From: Mastigias papua
Lineage: Eukaryota; Cnidaria; Scyphozoa; Rhizostomeae; Mastigiidae
DNA: 64,000 nucleotides
NCBI GenBank assembly: GCA_964019165.1
Contig: OZ025267.1
Coordinates: forward strand, 15,426,029-15,490,028
Direction of reading: 5' to 3'
Below the pieces are notes generated by a model. The model saw only the letters and a program-made list of their open reading frames with translations. It had not been told where the DNA came from and searched no databases. The number at the start of each line of letters is the position of its first letter. Within the stretch, counting starts at the first letter, position 1. This document shows positions 30,201 through 39,961 of this stretch, in pieces. The translations under genes and the position numbers were made by a program.

Positions 30201-31760
30201 CAAAAAGTAAGGCTATAGCCTTGGTAGTTTGGTGAAACATGATTAAATTTGAAATTGATTAAATTTGATTGGACATTGAAATGTGATTAGAATGAGGCAC
30301 TTTTGGCCAAAAGGCAAGGCTATAGCCTTAGTACTTTGCTGAACAATAACCAAAGTTTAAATCGATTGATTTTGATTGACCATTGAAAAGTGATTAGAAT
30401 GAGGCATGTTTGGCGAAAAAGTAAGGCTATAGCCTTGGTATTTTGGTGACAAATGACCACATTTGAAAGTGATTGAGTATGATTGAACATTGAAAAGTGA
30501 TTAGACTGAGGCATGTTTGGCCAAAAAGTAAGGCTATAGCCTTGGTATTTTGGTGAAAAACTACCAACTTTGGAATTGATTGATTTTGATTGAACATTGA
30601 CAAATGATGAAAATGAGGCATTTTTGGCCAAAAAGTAAGGCTATAGCCTTGGTATTTTGGTGAAACACTACCAACTTTGGAATTCATTGATTTTGATTGA
30701 ACATTGACAAGTGATGAATATGAGGCATTTTAGGCCAAACAGTAAGGCTATAGCCTTCGTATTTTGCTGAAACATGATCAAATTTGAAATTGATTGATTT
30801 TGATTGGACATTGAAAAGTGATGACAATAAGGCACGTTTGGCCAAAAAGTAAGGCTATAGCCTTGGTATTTTGGTGATAAATGACCACATTTGAAATTAA
30901 TTGATTTTGATTGAACATTGAGAAGTGATTAGAATGAGGCATTTTAGGCCAAAAAGTAAGGCTATAGCCTTGGTATTTTACTGAACAATAACCAAATTTG
31001 AATTTGATTGATTTTGTTTGAACATTGACAAGTGATGACTATGAGGCATTGTTGGCCAAAAAGTAAGGCTAAAGCCTTCGTATTTTGCAGACACATGATA
31101 AAATTTGAAATTGATTGATTTTGATTGGACATTGAAAAGTGATGAAAATGAGGCACTTTTGGCCAAAAAGTAAGGCTATAGCCTTGGTATTTTTGTGAAA
31201 AACTACCAACTTTGGAATTGATTGATTTTGATTGAACATTGATAAGAGATGAGACTGAGGCACTTTTGGCCAAAAAGTAAGGCTATAGCCTTGGTATTGT
31301 GGTGAAAAACTACCAACTTTGGAATTGCTTGATGTTGATTGAACATTGACAAGTGATGAAAATGAGGCATTTTTGGCCAAACAGTAAGGCTAAAGCCTTC
31401 GTATTTTGGTGAAAAACTACCAACTTTGGAATTCATTGATTTTGATTGAACATTGACAAGTGATGAATATGAGGCATTTTAGGCCAAACAGTAAGGCTAT
31501 AGCCTTCGTATTTTGCTGAAACATGATCAAATTTGAAATTGATTGATTTTGATTGGACATTGAAAAGTGATGACAATAAGGCACGTTTGGCCAAAAAGTA
31601 AGGCTATAGCCTTGATATTTTGGTGAAAAATGACCAAATTTGAAATTAATTGATTTTGATTGAACATTGAAAAGTGATTAGAATGAGGCATGTTTGGCCA
31701 AAACGTAAGGCTATAGCCTTGGTATTTTGCTGAAAAACTACCAACTTTGGAATTGATTGA
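27240..31760. repeat. 2,461-bp (23-monomer) tandem duplication within the satellite
   Basis: Bases of about 27,240-29,300 recur at about 29,700-31,760, offset exactly 2,461 bp (23 x 107). The rare variants are shared, for example GGCTATACCCTTGG at 27,430 and 29,891 and the AAAAGGCAAGG variant near 27,850 and 30,311. The same 2,461-bp spacing links 22,680-23,150 with 25,140-25,610. Confidence 0.88.
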
Positions 31761-33634
31761 TTTTGATTGAACATTGACAAGTGATGAATATGAGGCATTT
31801 TTGGCCAAAAAGTAAGGCTAAAGCCTTCGTATTTTGCTGAAACATGATAAAATTTGAAATTGATTGATTTTGATTGGACATTGAAAAGTGATGAAAATGA
31901 GGCACTTTTGGCCAAAAAGTAAGGCTATAGCTTTGGTATTTTTGTGAAAAACTACCAACTTTGGAATTGATTGATTTTGATTGAACATTGATAAGTGATG
32001 AAAATGAGGCACTTTTGGCCAAAAAGTAAGGCTATAGCCTTGGTATTGTGGTGAAAAACTACCAACTTTGGAATTGCTTGATTTTGATTGAACATTGACA
32101 AGTGATGAAAATGAGGCATTTTTGGCCAAACAGAAAGCTATAGCCTTGGTATTTTGGTGAAAAACTACCAACTTTGGAATTCATTGATTTTGATTGAACA
32201 TTGACAAGTGATGAATATGAGGCATTTTAGGCCAAACAGTAAGGCTATAGCCTTCGTATTTTGCTGAAACATGATCAAATTTGAAATTGATTGATTTTGA
32301 TTGGACATTGAAAAGTGATGAAAATGAGGCACTTTTGGCCAAAAAGTAAGTCTATAGCCTTGGTATTTTTGTGAAAAACTACCAACTTTGGAATTGATTG
32401 ATTTTGATTGACCATTGACAAGTGATGAAAATGAGGCATTTTTGGCCAAAAAGTAAGGCTATAGCCTTGGTATTTTGGTGAAAAACTACCAACTTTGGAA
32501 TTCATTGATTTTGATTGAACATTGACAAGTGATGAATATGAGGCATTTTAGGCCAAACAGTAAGGCTATAGCTTGGTATTTTGCTGAACAATAACCAAAT
32601 GTGAAATTGATTGAGTTTGATTGAACATTGAAAAGTGATGAGAATGAGGCATTTTTGGCCAAACAGTAAGGCTATAGCCTTGGTATTTTGGTGAAAAATG
32701 ACCAAATTTGAAATTGATTGATTTTGATTGAACATTGAAAAGTGATTAGAATGAGGCATGTTTGGCCAAAACGTACGGCTATAGCCTTGGTATTTTGCTG
32801 AACAATAACCAAATGTGAAATTGATTGAGTTTGATTGAACATTGAAAAGTGATGAAAATGAGGCATTTTTGGCCAAACAGTAAGGCTATAGCCTTGGTAT
32901 TTTACTGAACAATAACCAAATTTGAATTTGATTGATTTTGTTTGAACATTGACAAGTGATGACTATGAGGCATGTTTGGCCAAAAAGTAAGGCTGTAGCC
33001 TTGGTATATTGGTGAACAATGACTAAATTTGAAATTGATTGATTTTGATTGAACATTGAAAAATGATTAGAATGAGGCATGTTTGGCCAAAAAGTAAGGC
33101 TATAGCCTTGGTAATTTGCTGACCAATAACCAAATTTGAAATTGATTGATTTTGATTGACCATTGAAAAGTGATGAATATGGTGCATTGTTGGCCAAAAC
33201 GTAAGGGTATAGCCTTGGTATTTTTGTGAAAACTGACCAAATTTGAAATTGATTGATTTTGAGTCAACATTGAAAAGTGATGAAAATGATGCATTTTTGG
33301 CCAAAACGTAAGGCTATAGCCTTGGCAGTTTGGTGAAAAATGACCAACTTTCAAATTGATTGATTTTGATTGAACATTGAAAAGTGATTAGAATGAGGCA
33401 TGTTTGGCCAAAAAGTAAGGCTATAGCCTTGGTATTTTGCTGAACAATAACCAGATTTAAATTTGATTGATTTTGATTGAACATTGACAAGTGATGAAAA
33501 TGAGGCACTTTTGGCCAAAAAGTAAGGCTATAGCCTTGGTATTTTGGTGAAAAATGACCAAATTTGAAATTGATTGATTTTGATTGAACATTGAAAAGTG
33601 ATTAGAATGAGGCATGTTTGGCCAAAACGTACGG

Positions 33635-35016
33635 CTATAGCCTTGGTATTTTGCTGAACAATAACCAAATGTGAAATTGATTGAGTTTGATTGAACATTG
33701 AAAAGTGATGAAAATGAGGCATTTTTGGCAAAAAAGTAAGGCTATAGCCTTGGTATATTGGTGAACAATGACCAAATTTGAAATTGATTGATTTTGATTG
33801 AACATTGAAAAGTGATTAGAATGAGGCATGTTTGGCCAAAACGTACGGCTATAGCCTTGGTATTTTGCTGAACAATAACCAAATGTGAAATTGATTGAGT
33901 TTGATTGAACATTGACAAGTGATGAAAATGAGGCATTTTTGGCCAAACCGTAAGGCTATAGCCTTGGTATTTTGGTGAAAAACTACCAACTTTGGAATTG
34001 CTTGATTTTGATTGAACATTGACAAGTGATGAGTATGAGGCATTGTAGGCCAAACAGTAAGGCTATAGCCTTCGTATTTTGCTGAAACATAATCAAATTT
34101 GAAATTGATTGATTTTGATTGAACAGTGACGAGTGATGAAAATGAGGCACTTTTGGCCAAAAAGTAAGGCTATAGCCTTGGTATTTTGGTGAAAAATGAC
34201 CAAATTTGATATTGATTGATTTTGATTGAACATTGAAAAGTGATTAGAATGAGGCATGTTTGGCCAAAACGTAAGGCTATAGCCTTGTTATTTTGCTGAA
34301 CAATAACCAAATGTGAAATTGATTGATTTTGATTGAACATTGAAAAGTGATGAAAATGAGGCATTTTTGGCCAAAAAGTAAGGCTATAGCCTTGGTATAT
34401 TGGTGAACAATGACCAAATTTGAAATTGATTGATTTTGATTGAACATTGACAAGTGATGAAAATGAGGCATTTTTGGCCAAAACGTACGGCTATAGCCTT
34501 GGTATTTTGCTGAACAATAACCAAATGTGAAATTGATTGAGTTTGATTGAACATTGACAAGTGATGAAAATGAGGCATTTTTGGCCAAACAGTAAGGCTA
34601 TAGCCTTGGTATTTTGGTGAAAAACTACCAACTTTGGAATTGCTTGATTTTGATTGAACATTGACAAGTGATGAGTATGAGGCATTGTAGGCCAAACAGT
34701 AAGGCTAAAGCCTTCGTATTTTGCTGAAACATAATCAAATTTGAAATTGATTGATTTTGATTGAACAGTGACGAGTGATGAAAATGAGGCACTTTTGGCC
34801 AAAAAGTAAGGCTATAGCCTTGGTATTTTGGTGAAAAATGACCAAATTTGATATTGATTGATTTTGATTGAACATTGAAAAGTGATTAGAATGAGGCATG
34901 TTTGGCCAAAACGTAAGGCTATAGCCTTGGTATTTTGCTGAACAATAACCAAATGTGAAATTGATTGATTTTGATTGAACATTGAAAAGTGATGAAAATG
35001 AGGCATTTTTGGCCAA
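33635..35016. repeat. Second 642-bp higher-order repeat block
   Basis: Monomers from 33,742, 33,849 and 34,170 recur at 34,384, 34,491 and 34,812, each offset 642 bp. Shared rare markers include AAACGTACGGC and the AACAGTGACGAGTG variant. The monomer types differ from those in the 6.7-13.9 kb block, so a 6-mer unit has arisen twice in this array or moved and then diverged. Confidence 0.82.
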
Positions 35017-36855
35017 AAAGTAAGGCTATAGCCTTGGTATATTGGTGAACAATGACCAAATTTGAAATTGATTGATTTTGATTGAACATTGACAAGTGAT
35101 GAAAATGAGGCATTTTTGGCCAAAAAGTAAGGCTATAGCCTTGGTAGTTTGGTGAAAAATGACCAAATTTGAAATTGATTGATTTTGATTGAACATTGAA
35201 AAGTGATGAAAATGAGGCATTTTTGGCCAAAAAGTAAGGCTATAGCCTTGGTATATTGGTGAACAATGACCAAATTTGAAATTGATTGATTTTGATTGAA
35301 CATTGACAAGTGATGAAAATGAGGCATTTTTGGCCAAAAAGTAAGGCTATAGCCTTGGTAGTTTGGTGAAAAATGACCAAATTTGAAATTGATTGATTTT
35401 GATTGAACATTGAAAAGTGATGAATATGGTGCATTGTTGGCCAAAACGTAAGGCTATAGCCTTGGTATTTTGGTGAAAACTGACCAAATTTGAAATTGAT
35501 TGATTTTGAGTCAACATTGAAAAGTGATGAAAATGATGCATTTTTGGCCAAAACGTAAGGCTATAGCCTTGGTAGTTTGGTGAAAAATGACCAAATTTGA
35601 AATTGATTGATTTTGATTGAACATTGAAAAGTGATTAGAATGAGGCATGTTTGGCCAAAAAGTAAGGCTATAGCCTTGGTTATTTGCTGAACAATGACCA
35701 AATTTGAAATTGATTGATTTTGATTGAACATTGACAAGTGATGAAAATGAGGCATTTTTGGCCAAAAGGTAAGGTAATAGCCTTGGTATTTTGGTGAAAA
35801 ATGACCAAATTTGAAATTGATGGATTTTGATTGAACATTGAAAAGTGATGAACATGAGGCATTTTTGGCCAAAAAGTAAGGCTATAGCTTTGGTATTTTG
35901 GTGAACAATGACCAAATTTGAAATTGATTGATTTTGATTGAACATTGAAAAGTGATGAATATGGGGCATTGTTGGCCAAACAGTAAGGCAATAGCCTTGG
36001 TAGTTTGGTGAAAAATGACCAAATTTGAAATTGAGTGATTTTGATTGAACATTGAAAAGTGATGAAGATGAGGCATTGTGGGCCAAAAAGTAAGGCTATA
36101 GCCTTGGTAATTTGGTGAAAAATGACCAAATTTGAAATTGATTGATTGTGATTGAACATTGAAAAGTGATGAAGATGAGGCATTGTGGGCCAAAAAGTAA
36201 GGCTATAGCCTTGGTAATTTGGTGAAAAATGACCAAATTTGAAATTGATTGATTTTGATTGAACATTAAAAAATGATGAAAATGAGGGATTTTTGGCCAA
36301 AAGGTAAGGTAATAGCCTTGGTATTTTTGGTGAAAAATGACCAAATTTGAAATTGATGGATTTTGATTGAACATTGAAAAGTGATGAACATGAGGCATTT
36401 TTGGCCGAAAAGTAAGGCTATAGCCTTGGTATTTTGGTGACAAATGACCAAATTTGAAATTGATTGATGTTGATTGAACATTGAAAAGTGATGAAGATGA
36501 GGCATTGTTGGCCAAAAAGTAAGGCTATAGCCTTGGTAATTTGGTGAAAAATGACCAAATTTGAAATTGATTGATTTTGATTGAACATTAAAAAATGATG
36601 AAAATGAGGCATTTTTGGCCAAAAGGTAAGGTAATAGCCTTGGTATTTTGGTGAAAAATGACCAAATTTGAAATTGATGGATTTTGATTGAACATTGAAA
36701 AGTGATGAACATGAGGCATTTTTGGCCAAAAAGTAAGGCTATAGCTTTGGTATTTTGGTGAAAAATGACCAAATTTGAAATTGATTGAGTTTGATTGAAC
36801 ATTGAAAAGTGATGGAAGTGAGGCAGTTTTGGCCAAAAAGTAAGTCTATGGCCTT

Positions 36856-37720
36856 GGAATATTCGCCAAAAACGAGCAGAATTGAAATTGATTGAGTTTT
36901 ATTGCAGATTGAAAAGTGATGAAAATGAGCCAATTTTGGGGAAAACGTATTAGTATAGCCGTGTTAATGTGCCTAAAAATGACAAAAATTGAACTTCATG
37001 GATTTTGATTGCAGATTGAAAAGTGATGAAAATGAGCTAATTGTGACAACAAAGTCAGGATAGGTCCTTGGTCTGTAACCTAAAAATGACCCAAAGCGTA
37101 ATTAACCTAGCTTTATTGTATATTGAAAAGGAATGACAAGGTGGTAGGTTTGGTTAAAAAGTAAGGCACTAATCTTGGTATTGTGTCCAAGAATGACCGA
37201 AATTGAAATAACCAACTTTCATTGCAGATTGAGAAGTGATGAAGATGAGGCAATGGTCTCCGAAAAAGGAAGGGTTTGCATTTTGAAAATGACCCTAATT
37301 GATATTAAGCAATCTGGATTACAAACTGAAAAGTGATGAAAAGGAGAGGATTTGGGTTAAATAGGCGAGGCTTTAACCTATGCAATTCGGTTAAAAGTGA
37401 CTACAGTTAAAATGGAATAATACTGTTTCCTGGCGAATAAGTTGGGAAAAAGACATTTGTATCCGAAAACTAAAGCTATGATCTGTTAATAATACAAGAA
37501 ACACGAGGGAACTTGAAAGTCGGAGGTATTGAGAAAAGAGTGAGAATTGTTGACAGTGATCGAATATTAGCGGGTCAGAATGAGTTGAATTTCGTGGAAA
37601 ATTAGAGCTATAAGCTCTAGATTTTAGTAAGAAACAGCCGAAGTTGAAATATCATGATTGGGTGTGGAGATTAAAGAAGGTACACTATGAAGTTGGAATG
37701 AGTTGGGTAAATATCCTATT
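36856..37720. repeat. Diverged right-edge monomers and array end
   Basis: From about 36,856 the monomers revert to the old GATTGCAGATTG / GAGCCAATTTTGG type seen at the left edge. They then decay quickly: clear to about 37,250, partial to 37,440, and traceable to about 37,700 only through the spacing of GAAAAGTGATGA-like and ctata-centred segments. This is the boundary between satellite and unique gene-bearing DNA. Confidence 0.8.
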
Positions 37721-39812
37721 GTAACCTAAAGATGAAAGAAGTCATGGACATAAAACTACAAAATCTATAATTTATTAGACAAACTCTGTCATATTAAGGT
37801 TGCATAACTGTATTTTACAGAGTTTAGCGTACATGGGTAAGGAAAAATATAGAGAAAATGAAATGGGGTACTCAACTACACGTTTGGGTAAGATACCAAT
37901 ACGGGGTATATAAGAAACACGAGGCTCAAATCCCTTTTACTAAACTGCAAACAAACTCATTCTCTAAGATAACCTGCTTTGCACACAGTAACAATAAGCT
38001 CAATTTCATGAAATCATTGAATTCCCGCTTCGAATTCAACTTCAAACCCCGTTCGAAACTCATTTACATCCATGCTTCACAGAACATGAAAATTATATGT
38101 TTCGCCTGAGAGTCACCTCATTTAGGTTGTTTGTTTTATTAGGAAGTTGAACAATTTTAAGAAAAATGTAAGAGATATTCAAGGCTGGACTTGACTAATA
38201 TTAAGAAGCATTCAAGCTGAAGGCAGAAAGTTTATTTCTTATACAAAAATGCGCCACTTGTTGAGCACTAACACTATTACTCTCAACGAGTGCCAAAAGG
38301 AATCATAAAGGCAGAATTAATGATTATCGAACAACTATACAAGAAACAAGAAGATGCAGCTTTCACATATGAGAATAAAAGCCACGATTCCTCTATCCTT
38401 ATTACTTCTATATTCATCATACACAGGACAGTATGGATGCTAGGATAACCTTCGTTTAATCCAAAGGTGGGCAATCTTTTAGGATGGTGGGCCACATCCA
38501 TTAAATCTTTTCGTTAAGCAGGCCAAAAGTACACTAAAATAACCAAAACCTGCATGGGGCAAGACCCCGATAAATGCTAACTATCTCACAGTGCATAAAT
38601 TAACAAAGAATGCGATTATTTTCTCGCGGGCCACAACTGCCTACCTAGCGGGGCGGATTGAGGCCCGTAGACTGTAGGCTGGCCACACCTGGTTCGAACC
38701 TAATGATCATCCGATCTATTTACATGCTACCTCACAGTGATTACAGATCTGGATTTAATTTAGTTTGCATATTTGATTCCCAAGCTAAAAACCAATGGGA
38801 AAGTTTACATTTACAGTAACTTTGTCTTTCCTTTCAATCATATTCTTCCATATTTGTTATGATTCCTAAATTGAAAACAGCAACATCAAAAAATACAAAA
38901 ATCCTTGCAATATATGGGAGATATTTACCAATTAATTGCATTAAATAGACATGATAATAATAACTAACAAGACAATAAATGTAAGAACTGTAACAAAAGT
39001 AGAAGCACTTAGGCTTTGTCGCAAGTTTAACGACTAAACCATTCATGTATGAAAACAATTCCATAAATGAAAAGCTCAAATCATCTTACAAGTAGAGGAG
39101 AAAGAAAGAGAAGGTAGTGGAGAAAACGAGGGAATAGTTATCAATATCACAGAGAAAAGAATGTGAGCTCGCATATTTTGAGCACAAACCAATACATTAC
39201 AAAATGAAGACTTAAAAGGATAAACATATTGCAAACAATATATTTGGTTCCAAATTCCAAATATAATCTCCGGAGTACACTAATACCAACAAATTGGATA
39301 AGTTGAAGCATGTTATAAGGTATACATATCAGTAATAAAATCAACTTTTGACAGTCATCAAATTGCAGTAAAGTTGAAGGCATATCACAAAATCGTATTT
39401 TGAATTGCTTTTTTCGACCGCTTTCTCTACGTAAAACAATGACTGATGAAAATCATAAAGATGAAGCATACCATATTCTCTCCAGCCTTTTGTCTATATT
39501 TTGAAAAATTAATTCTAACTAACTCATAGTAATGCCTAAAAGTTTCATATTTCGAGAAAAAAGGTCAAATTAAAAACAAAGGCAGTTATTATTCCCATCT
39601 CCCTGACAATCCCACCTCTCTAATACTCCCTCATTAAATGACACTGAATCAATAAACCTGCTAAGGGCATACGACAAAGAATATGGTAGCTCATCTAACT
39701 GTTGGGACTATCTTAGAGCTGCATGAATACTCTATAACAAAATAGAAGTAGTGTTAGGAACATATACCTCTAAGTAACAAACTAGAGGCTAGGGAGACCT
39801 ACTACCTGATAG
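37721..39812. other. Gene-free interval between satellite end and PGAP2
   Basis: AT-rich unique sequence. It must include the 3' UTR of the PGAP2-like gene, since the stop codon is at 39,813 and transcription runs leftwards. It also contains a hAT-like remnant at 38,462-38,691. Short open frames here show no recognisable domains or credible splice structure. An AATAAA on the minus strand (about 38,232-38,237) is too far from the stop to be assigned with confidence. Confidence 0.6.
38462..38691. mobile_element. hAT-like non-autonomous transposon remnant
   Basis: The 230-bp element has imperfect terminal inverted repeats: CAAAGGTGGGC at the left and, read on the other strand, CAGGTGTGGCC at the right. 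Inside each end lie the GGGCCACA / CGCGGGCCACAA and GGCCTCAATCCGCC motifs typical of the subterminal regions of many animal hAT (Buster/Charlie-like) elements. It has no coding capacity. The flanking 8 bp (about GTTTAATC and GTTCGAAC) match poorly, so the element is old or the ends are a base or two off. Confidence 0.55.
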
Positions 39813-39961
39813 TCACCTATGCTTTTCTGGAAGATTCTCATCAGAAGTAATGAGTGGTCCAATTGTGATGTAGGCTTCATCAAAATCGCTCAGTGCAGTC
39901 ATGTGAAAAGCAATATTAACGATGACAACCAAGTACTCACATAACGCAAACATGGTGTAAA
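39813..39961 (-). CDS. PGAP2: PGAP2-like exon 5 (terminal coding)
   Basis: Acceptor ATTTCGCAG then TTTACACC; the split codon makes Val (PGVYTMFA). The exon encodes the last membrane segment, NIAFHMTALSDF and a polar C-terminus ending EKHR, with TGA at 39,815-39,813. Confidence 0.93.

Larger units (their letters stand above)
4586..36855. repeat. Homogenised core satellite subfamily (107 bp)
   Basis: About 300 near-identical 107-bp monomers of one subfamily, recognised by GATTGAACATTG (or GGACATTG, GACCATTG) and GAGGCATTTTTGGCC. Monomer variants recur in blocks: an AACTACCAACTTTGG type against an AATGACCAAATTTG type, GATTAGAATGAGG against GATGAAAATGAGG, and CGTATTTTGCTG against GGTATTTTGGTG. 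Indels are rare, so the 107-bp phase holds over kilobases. The sharp change of subfamily at both ends points to recent local amplification inside an older array. Confidence 0.95.
1..37440. repeat. ~107-bp satellite DNA array (whole tract)
   Basis: A head-to-tail tandem array with a period of 107 bp in the core and about 105-107 bp in the diverged edges fills this tract with no interruption by another element. Every monomer contains, in order, a TTGATTGATTTTGATTG segment, an ATTGAAAAGTGATGAAAATG segment, a TTGGCCAA centre, an AAGGCTATAGCC centre and a TGACCAAA segment. All monomers have the same orientation. The array is already running at base 1, so it continues beyond the left edge. It fades out at about 37.4 kb, with barely recognisable monomers as far as about 37.7 kb (the ctataagctct centre near 37,610). 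No protein gene is supported inside it. A pericentromeric or heterochromatic location is plausible but is inference. Confidence 0.98.

Noticed and set aside
4524..36836. More than a hundred overlapping 64-206 codon open frames on the minus strand
   Set aside because: They repeat with the 321-bp (3 x 107) period, begin mostly at TTG in the palindrome, read the same DNA in different frames and lack any domain. They are a product of the satellite.
1..37440. CRISPR-like array of regular repeats
   Set aside because: Period is uniform with no unique spacers; it is a eukaryotic satellite.
38691..38700. GGTTCGAACC resembling a tRNA T-loop / B box
   Set aside because: No A box or cloverleaf around it; it falls at the edge of the hAT remnant.
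39421..39470. CTGATGA followed by GAA, hammerhead-like
   Set aside because: Only a 3-bp stem II and no stem I or III partners; chance.
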